This document shows positions 1 to 7,369 of a stretch of 22,201 bases of DNA, in pieces. The notes beneath the pieces were generated by a model. It searched no databases. It was not told the origin of the DNA and saw only the letters and a program-made list of their open reading frames with translations. The position numbers and the translations under genes are program-made. Numbering within the stretch: position 1 is the first letter of the stretch; every line of letters starts with the position of its first letter. Source of the stretch: Caldilineae bacterium (lineage in GTDB: Bacteria > Chloroflexota > Anaerolineae > JAAEKA01); assembly GCA_020634555.1 (NCBI GenBank), contig JACKBK010000048.1, positions 1 to 22,201 of the forward strand, in the 5' to 3' direction.

Positions 1-11
1 CTCTGGATTCT

Positions 12-413
12 GTGATGAGTGACCAGATTGAACAGCGGTTGTGGCGGGTGTTACGCGACGTGATCGAGCCTGATCTCGGCGAGAACATCGTTGATCTGGG
101 ATTGGTGCGGTCGATTCGTGTCGGTTCTGGAGCGGACGCCAAGATCGACATAACGATGACAACGCGATACAGCCCGCACGCTGATGCAATTGTAACCGAA
201 GTCGAGCGCGCCGCCTTGCACGCCGATGTAGCCGGCGCGGTGGTGCGAGTAATGGCAGATCCCGACTGGACGCCTTACCGGATGGCTGAACCGCTACGGG
301 TGCTGCTTGGCCTGCCCGCCAGCGAGCCTGAACCACCGGTGTCACCGGCGCCCTCGTCGTGGCGAGACCGTATTCGCTGCCGGCTGTCCCGTGCACGACG
401 CTCAATGGCATGA
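12..413 (+). CDS. MIP18/DUF59-family (PaaD/SufT-like) iron-sulfur assembly-type protein
   Basis: This is a 133-residue protein; GTG at 12 or ATG at 15 are both possible starts, giving MMSDQ or MSDQ. Residues about 5-100 fit the DUF59/MIP18 fold: the opening LRDVIEPDLGENIVDLGLV and the later DPDWTPYRMAEPLRVLLGL are typical family signatures. Family members help assemble or deliver Fe-S clusters in the cytoplasm (SufT, PaaD, eukaryotic CIA2). An oddity is that the cysteine expected in the T-x-x-x-C-P loop is replaced: the loop reads TTRYSPHAD (residues 50-58), with Ser54, and the only Cys lies in the basic C-terminal tail (about 104-133), which is not part of the domain. The stop overlaps the start of the next gene (ATGA at 410-413), so the two are probably translationally coupled. 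Family assignment is fairly sure; the exact role is not. Confidence 0.8.
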   Translation: MMSDQIEQRLWRVLRDVIEPDLGENIVDLGLVRSIRVGSGADAKIDITMTTRYSPHADAIVTEVERAALHADVAGAVVRVMADPDWTPYRMAEPLRVLLGLPASEPEPPVSPAPSSWRDRIRCRLSRARRSMA

Positions 414-1165
414 AACGACCCCTCAACATCGGACACCGCGGCGCGCGCGATCTGGCGCCGGAGAACACCGTTGCCGGTTTGCTGGCCGGCATCAGCGCTG
501 GCGCCAATGGCGTTGAGTTCGACGTCCAATGCACGAAGGACGGCCACCTGGTGCTGTTTCACGACGACACGTTGACGCGCATCACTGGTGTTCGCGGGCT
601 GCTGGTCAAGTGTACCCTGGCGCAGCTTCGCGAGCTCAACGCCGGTGGCTACTTTGGTCCTCAGTACGCAGGTGAATTGATCCCCACGCTCGACGAGGCG
701 ATCGAGCGGTTGCCTGCCGGTTGTTTTCTGAACATTGAAGCAAAGCGCAAGAAGCTGTTGAGCGACGGCCTGGAGCGCGGCATTGCTGAAGCTGTACGCC
801 GGCATAACCTTTACGACCGGGTGATTGTTTCCTCGTTCAACCCGGTAGCTCTTTGGCGGATCGGGCGAATCGACCGGCGCATCCCGCTGGGGCTGCTTTA
901 CGAGACAGGGATGCCGTTTCTGATGGACACCGGTTGGCCGCGCCGGATGTTGCGGCTGGCCGCGCTGCATCCATCGTGGGGACTGGTGACGCCCGAGTTC
1001 GTCGCGGAGGCGCACGCGCGCGGCCAGAAGGTTTTTTCCTGGACTGTCAACGACCCCGAAGACATGCACCTGATGATCGAAGCCGGCGTTGATGGCATCA
1101 TCACCGACCGGCCGGATATTCTGGCGCAGGCGCTGGAACAGTCTGCCGACCGCACCACTGATTGA
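410..1165 (+). CDS. glycerophosphodiester phosphodiesterase (GDPD family)
   Basis: The protein has 251 residues from the ATG at 410; an upstream in-frame start at 359 is rejected because it would extend into DUF59-coding DNA and adds nothing before the conserved N-terminus. The GDPD catalytic set is visible: His9-Arg10 in GHRGA, Glu36 and Asp38 in VEFDVQ, and His51 in FHDD. Later family blocks FLNIEAK, VIVSSFNP and FSWTVNDPEDM are followed by GVDGIITDRPD. It should hydrolyse glycerophosphodiesters to sn-glycerol 3-phosphate and an alcohol in a metal-dependent TIM-barrel. No signal peptide is seen, so it is expected to be cytoplasmic (UgpQ-like). It overlaps the preceding DUF59 gene by four bases. 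The substrate cannot be read from sequence. Confidence 0.92.
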   Translation: MKRPLNIGHRGARDLAPENTVAGLLAGISAGANGVEFDVQCTKDGHLVLFHDDTLTRITGVRGLLVKCTLAQLRELNAGGYFGPQYAGELIPTLDEAIERLPAGCFLNIEAKRKKLLSDGLERGIAEAVRRHNLYDRVIVSSFNPVALWRIGRIDRRIPLGLLYETGMPFLMDTGWPRRMLRLAALHPSWGLVTPEFVAEAHARGQKVFSWTVNDPEDMHLMIEAGVDGIITDRPDILAQALEQSADRTTD

Positions 1166-1190
1166 CTTTCACTGGGTGTAGGGATACAAT
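1162..1190 (+). promoter_or_regulatory. sigma70-type promoter TTGACT-N17-TACAAT
   Basis: A -35 box TTGACT (1162-1167) and a -10 box TACAAT (1185-1190) are separated by exactly 17 bp, each one mismatch from consensus. The -35 overlaps the stop of the GDPD gene. The predicted transcript start is near 1197, about 50 nt ahead of the GTG start of the small gene at 1249. Not experimentally supported. Confidence 0.65.
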
Positions 1191-1248
1191 AGCTGCTGCT
1201 TGTTCCGTAGAACACAGCCGATCTTGGTTTGACCAACAGGAGGATGCC

Positions 1249-1479
1249 GTGGCCGGCAACAAAAAGAACCAATCCCTGGAATACGACTGGGATCCGCAGA
1301 AGACAGTGGTTGTTCGCAATAAATCCAAGCACAATATCCTGCTTGACCTGCCGACCGGCTATTTCCGGCTGGACGCAGGCCGCAGCTTCGGCATGACGCC
1401 CGATATCGCTGACGTGCAGCAGGTGAAAGATCTGGTAGCAGCAGGGCAGATCGAGATCACGGACAAGTCGGGTAAGTAG
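1249..1479 (+). CDS. small conserved-looking hypothetical protein (76 aa)
   Basis: I do not recognise this family. The start chosen is GTG at 1249 because a perfect AGGAGG (1238-1243) lies 5 bases upstream; the longer reading from 1162 would begin inside the promoter. The product (VAGNKKNQSLEYDWDP...) is soluble and mixed-charge, with no signal peptide or membrane segment. The core KHNILLDLPTGYFRLDAGRSF followed by DVQQVKDLVAAGQIEIT resembles a small beta-rich domain ending in a helix and strand; this is only an impression. It sits alone behind its own near-consensus promoter, between the GDPD gene and the DUF4160 gene, so it is probably well expressed. Confidence 0.7.
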   Translation: MAGNKKNQSLEYDWDPQKTVVVRNKSKHNILLDLPTGYFRLDAGRSFGMTPDIADVQQVKDLVAAGQIEITDKSGK

Positions 1480-1517
1480 CCGGATAGTGCAATCCAAGTT
1501 AGGGAGCGAAGCCAATC

Positions 1518-1751
1518 TTGCCCAGTATACTGTTTGACGGGTATCGTTTCTTTTTCTATTCCAACGAACGCAATGAGCCGCCTCATATGCATGTCAGGAA
1601 AGGCGGCAGCGAGACCAAGATTTGGTTGGGTACATTGGAGTTTGCATATAATTACGGCTTCGCTGGACAAGAGTTGACCCGGATTCGCCGTGTGACAAGG
1701 AGTCATTTGAATGAATTATACGACTTATGGGACGATCACTTTCCCGGCTGA
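1518..1751 (+). CDS. DUF4160 domain protein
   Basis: The product has 77 residues with a TTG start at 1518; AGGGAG at 1501-1506 is a plausible but rather distant ribosome site. The N-terminal pattern MPSILFDGYRFFFYSNE followed by NEPPHMHVRKG matches the DUF4160 signature (short N-terminus, aromatic strand, N-x-PPH-x-HV). The family is commonly found next to DUF2442 genes and has been listed among putative toxin-antitoxin partners; no activity is established to my knowledge. Its 3' end overlaps the next gene by 41 bp, which points to coupled expression. The region is visibly AT-richer than its neighbours, consistent with horizontal transfer. Confidence 0.8.
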   Translation: MPSILFDGYRFFFYSNERNEPPHMHVRKGGSETKIWLGTLEFAYNYGFAGQELTRIRRVTRSHLNELYDLWDDHFPG

Positions 1752-1998
1752 TGCAGTGAAGCTTGTCACGCTCAGCAGTGTCGCGTTTGCAGATGACGCG
1801 CTTGTGCTGCGGTTGAGCGATGGTCGCATCCTCCAATTGGAGATGAGCCAGCATCCCTGGTTGCGTTGGTTGCTAGATGCAACGTCTGAACAACGGCAAC
1901 AATGGGAGATCGTACCTTCCGGGGGTGGTGCATGGTGGCCGGAGCTTGATGACGGCGTCGAGCTTCAGCCATTGTTGGACGTGAAGTCCTTGACCTGA
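1711..1998 (+). CDS. DUF2442 domain protein
   Basis: The product has 95 residues from the ATG at 1711, which lies inside the DUF4160 gene in another frame and just after GGAG-like sequence (aaggag around 1698-1703). The features of DUF2442 are present: a strand-rich N-terminal half, then LSDGRILQLEMSQHPWLRWL, the LLDATSEQRQQWEIV segment and the closing GGGAWWPELDDGVEL. DUF2442 proteins are small and often paired with DUF4160; the pair is regarded as a possible toxin-antitoxin or regulatory module. Which partner would be toxic is unknown. Assignment to the family is good, function is unknown. Confidence 0.82.
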   Translation: MNYTTYGTITFPADAVKLVTLSSVAFADDALVLRLSDGRILQLEMSQHPWLRWLLDATSEQRQQWEIVPSGGGAWWPELDDGVELQPLLDVKSLT

Positions 1999-2054
1999 TC
2001 GGGAGAAGACAGGCTTGGAGAAACAGGACATCCTCACGATGCGGAGTAAATCTT

Positions 2055-4868
2055 GTGTGCGCAAAACTTGTGTTAATTGACGGCCACTCGCTGGCGTTCC
2101 GGGCCTATCACGCCCTGCCGCCGGAGATGCAGACGCGCGATGGCGAACCAACCAACGCGACCTTTGGCTTCTTCTCCATGCTGCTCAATGTCCTGCGCGA
2201 CGAGAAGCCGGACTTCGTGGCGGTGGCGTTCGACGTCGGCAAGACATTTCGCCACGAGGAATTCGCCGACTACAAAGGCACGCGCGACCGGATGCCCGAC
2301 GACCTGCGCTTGCAGGTGCGCCGCATTCAGAGTGTGGTCGAGGCGTTCAATATCCCTATCTTCACCCGTGAAGGCTTTGAGGCCGACGACGTGCTGGGAA
2401 CGCTGGCCCGCCAGGGCGATGACCAGGGCGTGCAAACGGTCATTGTCACCGGCGACCGCGATATCGTCCAGTGCGTGACCGATCAAACCACCGTGCTCAC
2501 CAGTGGACGCCGTTTCAGCGATACGATCTACTACACGCCAGACAAGGTGAGAGAACGCTACAAGCTGGCGCCGAAGCAACTCATCGACTTCAAGGCGCTG
2601 ATCGGCGACAAGTCGGACAACGTGCCGGGCGTACGCGGTGTGGGCGAGAAGGGCGCCACCGGGCTCCTACAGACATATGGCAACCTGGAGGCCATCTACG
2701 ACCATCTGGATGAGATCACCGCCAAGCGCACCCGCACCGCGCTGGAGGAGGGCCGCGATGAGGCGTTCCTCAGCAAGCGGCTTGTTACCATCGTTACCGA
2801 CGTGCCCGGCGTTACTCTTGATCTGGAAGCCTGCCGGCTCAAGGATTACGACAAGGATGTGATGATCGAGTTGTTCCGCGACCTGGAGTTTCGCACACTG
2901 GTGGATCGGCTGCCTGACAGCAACCGGCCCGGCGGCGAGACGGACAGCCACGCGGTGGTTACTCCGACCGGCCAACTGGCTTTGTTTGCCGAAATGGCGC
3001 CCCAGCCAACTGAAACTGATGCGACTGAAGCTCCTGACGAACCAATGCCCTACGGTCTGGTGGTCAGTGAGGAAGGGCTTGCCAGGCTGGTAGAGACATT
3101 GAGGCAGGCTTCGTTGATCGCCTTCGACACCGAGACGACCGCTACCGACGCGCAGCAGGCCGATCTGGTGGGCATTTCTCTGGCCTGGGGCGAGGGTCAA
3201 TCCGCCTATGTGCCGGTGGGCCACCGGGCTGAAGGCGCTGAAGAGCAACTTCCTCTCGACCGCGTCGTCGCCGCGCTAAAGCCGGTGCTGGAAGAAGAGG
3301 CGACTGAAAAGACGGCCCACAACGCCGAATACGATCTGACCATGCTCATCCGCTACGGTATTCGCATCGGCGGGCCGTTGTTCGACACCATGGTGGCCGA
3401 GTTTCTGGTCGATCCTGGCAGCCGCGGCCTTGGGCTGAAGAACCTGGCCTGGCAGCGGCTGGGTGTTGAGATGACGCCGATCAGCGAGCTTATCGGCACG
3501 GGCAAGAAGCAGACGACCATGGATCTGGTTCCGGTGGCCGATGCTGCCCGCTACGCCGCCGCTGACACTGACATGACCTGGCGGCTGGTGCCACAGTTGC
3601 GCCGCGATTTGGAGGAACGGGCGCTGACCGGCCTCTTCCGCGAGGTGGAGATGCCGTTGGTGCCGGTGTTGGTAGACATGCAGCGGGCCGGGATCGCGCT
3701 GGATGTGGATTTCCTGGCGCAGATGTCGCATGATTTGCGCGGGCGGCTGGAGGAGATCGAGGATCAGATCTACCAGCTTGTTGGCTACCACTTCAACATC
3801 AACAGCACGCAGCAGCTTTCCGATGTGCTGTTTGGAACGCTGGGCTTGCCGACCGACGGTTTGAAGAAAACAAAGTCGGGCTATTACTCCACGGCTGCCG
3901 GGGTGTTGGAGGCGTTCAAGGGCCGCCATCCGGTTATCGACCTGATTCTGGAGCAGCGCCAGCTTACTAAGCTGCTCAACACCTACGTCGATGCGCTGCC
4001 GCAAATGGTGAATCCAGCCACCGGGCGCCTGCATACCAGCTTTAACCAGACCGGCGCAGAAACAGGACGCATCAGCAGCAGCAACCCGAACTTGCAGAAC
4101 ATTCCCATCCGCAGCGAGCAGGGGCGCGAGATTCGGCGTGCATTTGTGGCTGCGCCGGGCAGCAAGCTGTTGGCTGCTGACTATTCGCAGGTGGAACTTC
4201 GCATTTTGGCCCACATTTCGCAGGATGAGACCATGTTGGCCGCCTTCCGCGCCGGCGAAGACATCCACCGCGCCACCGCCGCCAGGATCTACAACGTGCC
4301 GCTGGAGGCCGTCACTGACCAACAGCGCTCCATTGCCAAGATGGTCAACTTTGCCACCAGCTACGGCGTCAGCGCGTTCGGTCTCTCCAGCCGTACCGAA
4401 CTGAGCCGCAGCGACGCGCAGGCATTCCTGGATGTCTATTTTGAGACCTATCCCGGCATTCGCCGCTACATCGACGAAACGATTGCGACTGCACACAAGC
4501 AAGGCTATGTCGAGACTTTGCTGGGCCGGCGGCGTTACTTTCCTATCCTGACCGGCAGCGGGCGGGGAGGGCGCAACGAGCAGATGGCAGCCGAGCGCGC
4601 CGCCATCAATCACCCGATTCAGGGCAGCGCGGCCGACATCATCAAAATCGCCATGGTACGGTTGCACAGTGAGTTGCGCCAGCGCGGCTTAGCGAGCAGG
4701 ATGCTTTTGCAGGTCCACGACGAACTGGTGCTGGAGGTTCCCGACGGCGAGTTGGCTGAGGTCGTGCCGCTGGTGCGCTCGACTATGGAAAACGCCTACC
4801 AACTGGACGCCGCGCTGAAGGTGGATGCGGAAGTTGGGCCGAACTGGTATGAGATGGAGAAGGTGTAG
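2055..4868 (+). CDS. polA: DNA polymerase I
   Basis: This 937-residue protein has full three-domain architecture. It starts at GTG 2055 with GGAG (2043-2046) upstream. The 5' nuclease domain (about 1-290) opens LVLIDGHSLAFRAYHAL and contains GDKSDNVPGVRGVGEKG. The 3'-5' exonuclease domain (about 335-525) keeps all three motifs: Asp358/Glu360 in FDTET, Asp427 in NAEYD, and Tyr500/Asp504 in YAAAD, so proofreading is expected to be active, unlike in Taq. The polymerase domain has motif A with Asp709 (ADYSQVELRILAH), motif B with Lys762, Phe766 and Tyr770, and motif C His888-Asp889-Glu890 (QVHDE). Phe766 is the position that governs discrimination against dideoxynucleotides. It serves in Okazaki-fragment maturation and excision repair. 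Confidence 0.98.
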   Translation: MCAKLVLIDGHSLAFRAYHALPPEMQTRDGEPTNATFGFFSMLLNVLRDEKPDFVAVAFDVGKTFRHEEFADYKGTRDRMPDDLRLQVRRIQSVVEAFNIPIFTREGFEADDVLGTLARQGDDQGVQTVIVTGDRDIVQCVTDQTTVLTSGRRFSDTIYYTPDKVRERYKLAPKQLIDFKALIGDKSDNVPGVRGVGEKGATGLLQTYGNLEAIYDHLDEITAKRTRTALEEGRDEAFLSKRLVTIVTDVPGVTLDLEACRLKDYDKDVMIELFRDLEFRTLVDRLPDSNRPGGETDSHAVVTPTGQLALFAEMAPQPTETDATEAPDEPMPYGLVVSEEGLARLVETLRQASLIAFDTETTATDAQQADLVGISLAWGEGQSAYVPVGHRAEGAEEQLPLDRVVAALKPVLEEEATEKTAHNAEYDLTMLIRYGIRIGGPLFDTMVAEFLVDPGSRGLGLKNLAWQRLGVEMTPISELIGTGKKQTTMDLVPVADAARYAAADTDMTWRLVPQLRRDLEERALTGLFREVEMPLVPVLVDMQRAGIALDVDFLAQMSHDLRGRLEEIEDQIYQLVGYHFNINSTQQLSDVLFGTLGLPTDGLKKTKSGYYSTAAGVLEAFKGRHPVIDLILEQRQLTKLLNTYVDALPQMVNPATGRLHTSFNQTGAETGRISSSNPNLQNIPIRSEQGREIRRAFVAAPGSKLLAADYSQVELRILAHISQDETMLAAFRAGEDIHRATAARIYNVPLEAVTDQQRSIAKMVNFATSYGVSAFGLSSRTELSRSDAQAFLDVYFETYPGIRRYIDETIATAHKQGYVETLLGRRRYFPILTGSGRGGRNEQMAAERAAINHPIQGSAADIIKIAMVRLHSELRQRGLASRMLLQVHDELVLEVPDGELAEVVPLVRSTMENAYQLDAALKVDAEVGPNWYEMEKV

Positions 4869-5001
4869 GACGATGGAGTGGCAGGTCATACGTGAGCATT
4901 ACCCCCAACAGAGGTTGGGCACCCGGGGCATTGCATATGGAGACTGAGCGAGATGGAGCGATTGGGAAGTCGATATAGAAGGTGCGAAAGGTGAAGATGT
5001 C

Positions 5002-5229
5002 ATGCAACAACCAAGAATCACATTTGATCCCAACGTGATGGGTGGCAAACCATGTATTCGCGGGTTGCGAGTGACTGTTGGCGCCATCGTGGGATTGGTG
5101 GCTGCCGGCTATTCGACTGACGAAATCCTGCAGGCGTATCCTTACCTGGAAGCTGATGATGTTCGGGCAGCTCTAAGCTATGCTGCCTGGCGGGTTGAGG
5201 AAAGAGAATACCCGTTGGCAGTTCCATGA
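5002..5229 (+). CDS. DUF433 antitoxin-like protein
   Basis: The product has 75 residues from the ATG at 5002, with AAAGGTG (4987-4993) as ribosome site. It carries the DUF433 pattern: ITFDPNVMGGKPCIRGLRVTV, a helical GLVAAGYSTDEILQAYPYL segment, and DDVRAALSYAAWR near the end. DUF433 proteins have a winged-helix-like DNA-binding fold and usually sit directly upstream of a PIN-like DUF5615 gene, acting as the presumed antitoxin (VapB-like). Here the stop overlaps the next start by ATGA (5226-5229), the usual coupled arrangement. Autoregulation is expected from the family but no operator was identified. Confidence 0.88.
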   Translation: MQQPRITFDPNVMGGKPCIRGLRVTVGAIVGLVAAGYSTDEILQAYPYLEADDVRAALSYAAWRVEEREYPLAVP

Positions 5230-5591
5230 AGCTGATAATCGACATGAACCTTCCTCCCGATGGGGTCGAGGCGCTCGCACAGGAAGGATTGGAAGCAATC
5301 CACTGGTCAGAAGTGGGTGATCCGCGAGCGGCTGACCGCGTGATCATGGATTGGGCCCGTTCAAACGGCTGCGTCGTGTTTACGCATGATCTGGACTTTG
5401 GTGCCTTGTTGGCGCACTCTCATGCCGATGGTCCCAGCGTCATCCAGGTTCGTATTCAGAATGTTATGCCGTGGTACCTCAAGGACAGGATTCTACAGGT
5501 GTTGCTGCAACACGAGTCGGAACTCGAAAGCGGTGCTTTGGATACGGTGGATGAAAGCAGGGCCAGAATGAGAGTGCTTCCCATCGGTTGA
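5226..5591 (+). CDS. DUF5615 PIN-like toxin
   Basis: The product has 121 residues. The N-terminal strand KLIIDMNLPP (Asp6) and the THDLDFG block (Asp55, Asp57) are the acidic signatures of the DUF5615 PIN-like family, which resembles the VapC/Mut7-C nuclease fold. The presumed activity is metal-dependent RNA cleavage held in check by the DUF433 partner encoded immediately upstream. The length is normal for the family and the acidic residues are present, so the toxin looks intact. The C-terminal part (RILQVLLQHESELESGALDTV) is the typical helix and tail. RNase activity is inferred from family only. Confidence 0.88.
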   Translation: MKLIIDMNLPPDGVEALAQEGLEAIHWSEVGDPRAADRVIMDWARSNGCVVFTHDLDFGALLAHSHADGPSVIQVRIQNVMPWYLKDRILQVLLQHESELESGALDTVDESRARMRVLPIG

Positions 5592-5667
5592 AGAGTTTCT
5601 ATCGGTATTTTCGAGAACGCAGAAGGCGCCAGTTACCAGAACAGACCTGGCAGGAGAACACGCTATA

Positions 5668-7347
5668 GTGATTCGCGACGATCTAATTTCTCTCATCCAG
5701 CAAGCCGCGCTGAAGGCGCAGGCTACTGGCGATATTCCTATCTTTTCGCTACCCGATGTGGTGATCGAGCGACCCAAAAACCCCGAGCACGGCGACTACT
5801 CGACCAACGTCGCCATGCAGTCGGCGCGGCTTGCCAAAATGGCGCCGGTCAAGATCGCCGAGGCGCTCATCGCCCATTTCCCGGCGGCGGCATTCATCGG
5901 TAAGGTGGATCTGGCTCATCCCGGATTCATCAACTTCACGCTGTCTGACTCGTGGCTGGCGCAACAGGTTGCGGTGATCGAGGCCGCACCTGACAGCTTC
6001 GGCAACTCCGACGCCGGCCAGGGACGGAAGGCGCAGGTCGAGTTTGTCAGCGCCAACCCCACCGGGCCGCTGACCATCGGCCATGCCTGGGGCGCGGTTC
6101 TGGGCGATACGATTGCCAGCCTGCTGACGGCCACGGGTTGGGATGTCACCCGCGAGTACTACTTCAACAACGGCGGCCGGCAGATGCGGTTGCTGGGCGA
6201 GAGCTTGCGGGTGCGCTATCTGGAGTTGCTGGGCCAGCAGAATCCCATTCCCCAGGACGGCTATCAGGGCGACTACCTGCGCTGGATTGCAGCCGCGCTG
6301 GTTGCCGAGCACGGCGACGGGTTGGTCGAGGCAGGTGTCGATGTCTTTCGCAACAAGGCTGAGTTGTCGATCTTCGCTAACATCCGCGCGACATTGGCAC
6401 GGCTGGGCGTCGATTTCGATGTCTACTACAATGAGTTGGATCTGTACGAAACGGGCAAGATCAACGCTGCGGTGCAAGCGCTGTCTACCAGCGGCTACGC
6501 GTACCAGAAAGACGGAGCGACCTGGCTGCGGGCCACCGATCTTGGCCTGAAGCAGGATCGCGTGATCATCAAGTCCAGTGGCGAGCCGACCTACCGCATG
6601 CCCGACATCGCCTACCATGTCGATAAACTGGAGCGCGGCTTCGAGTACATCGTGGATATCTTTGGCGCGGACCACCACGCAACCTGGCCAGATGTCCTGG
6701 CCGGCGTACGCGCGTTGGGCTACGATACAAGCGACATTCAGGTCATCATCCACCAGTTCATCACGCTGCTGCGTGATGGGCAAGAGGTCAAGATGTCCAC
6801 CCGCCGCGGCGAGTTTGTCACCATCGATGCGCTGCTGGATGAGTTGACCACACCGTCGATCCCGGGTCGCGACGTGATGCGCTTTATGCTGCTGACGCGC
6901 TCGGCTGACAGTTCCATGACCTTTGACATCGATCTGGCGGTCAAGGAGAGCAGCGAGAACCCGGTCTACTACGTGCAGTACGGCCATGCCCGTATCTGTG
7001 CGATCCTGCGCAAGGCGGCCGAGGAGGGATTCTCTCCTGGCGAATATGCTGACGGAGACCTTAGCTTGCTGATCCATCCGGCGGAGCTCAAGCTGTTGCG
7101 CAAGATGATCGCGATTCCTGAAGTAATCGCAGACGCGACTGCTCAGCTTGCGCCCCATCAGCTTAGCCACTATGCACAAGGGCTGGCCAACGACTTCCAT
7201 GTGTTCTACCACGAGTGCAAGGTCGTCACTGCTGAACCAGACGAGCGTCAACTGAGCCTTGCGCGGCTGCGACTGTGTGCGGCTGCCCGTATCGTTCTGG
7301 CGCGCGTGCTGGGGTTGATGGGAGTCACCGCGCCGGAGCGGATGTAA
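5668..7347 (+). CDS. argS: arginine--tRNA ligase
   Basis: The product has 559 residues from GTG 5668, preceded by AGGAGA (5652-5657). It is a class I aminoacyl-tRNA synthetase that charges tRNA-Arg with arginine. The Arg N-terminal domain (about 1-100) includes NPEHGDYSTNVAM. The HIGH-type motif is in NPTGPLTIGHAWG with His139, and the KMSKS equivalent is KMSTRRGEF at Lys375-Met376-Ser377. FNNGGRQMRLLGESL and FGADHHATWPDVLAGV are characteristic of ArgRS. The C-terminal DALR anticodon-binding domain ends LCAAARIVLARVLGLMGV. Length and motif order are normal. The gene lies 76 bp downstream of the DUF5615 toxin gene and just upstream of serA. Confidence 0.97.
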   Translation: MIRDDLISLIQQAALKAQATGDIPIFSLPDVVIERPKNPEHGDYSTNVAMQSARLAKMAPVKIAEALIAHFPAAAFIGKVDLAHPGFINFTLSDSWLAQQVAVIEAAPDSFGNSDAGQGRKAQVEFVSANPTGPLTIGHAWGAVLGDTIASLLTATGWDVTREYYFNNGGRQMRLLGESLRVRYLELLGQQNPIPQDGYQGDYLRWIAAALVAEHGDGLVEAGVDVFRNKAELSIFANIRATLARLGVDFDVYYNELDLYETGKINAAVQALSTSGYAYQKDGATWLRATDLGLKQDRVIIKSSGEPTYRMPDIAYHVDKLERGFEYIVDIFGADHHATWPDVLAGVRALGYDTSDIQVIIHQFITLLRDGQEVKMSTRRGEFVTIDALLDELTTPSIPGRDVMRFMLLTRSADSSMTFDIDLAVKESSENPVYYVQYGHARICAILRKAAEEGFSPGEYADGDLSLLIHPAELKLLRKMIAIPEVIADATAQLAPHQLSHYAQGLANDFHVFYHECKVVTAEPDERQLSLARLRLCAAARIVLARVLGLMGVTAPERM

Positions 7348-7369
7348 ACCCGATGGCGTATCGAGTCAA

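Noticed and set aside
3276..4667. 463-codon open frame antisense to polA
   Set aside because: The opposite strand encodes a complete, motif-intact DNA polymerase I. The antisense product is low-complexity and shows no recognisable motif, as expected in GC-rich DNA.
4904..4919. Hairpin CCCAAC-AGAG-GTTGGG after polA as an intrinsic terminator
   Set aside because: The stem is only 6 bp and is followed by GC-rich sequence with no U-tract, so termination is not supported.
4873..4947. 24-codon reading frame between polA and the DUF433 gene
   Set aside because: It is too short, shows no recognisable family, and has no convincing ribosome site.
5749..7251. 500-codon open frame antisense to argS
   Set aside because: It mirrors a complete ArgRS gene and encodes no recognisable domain.
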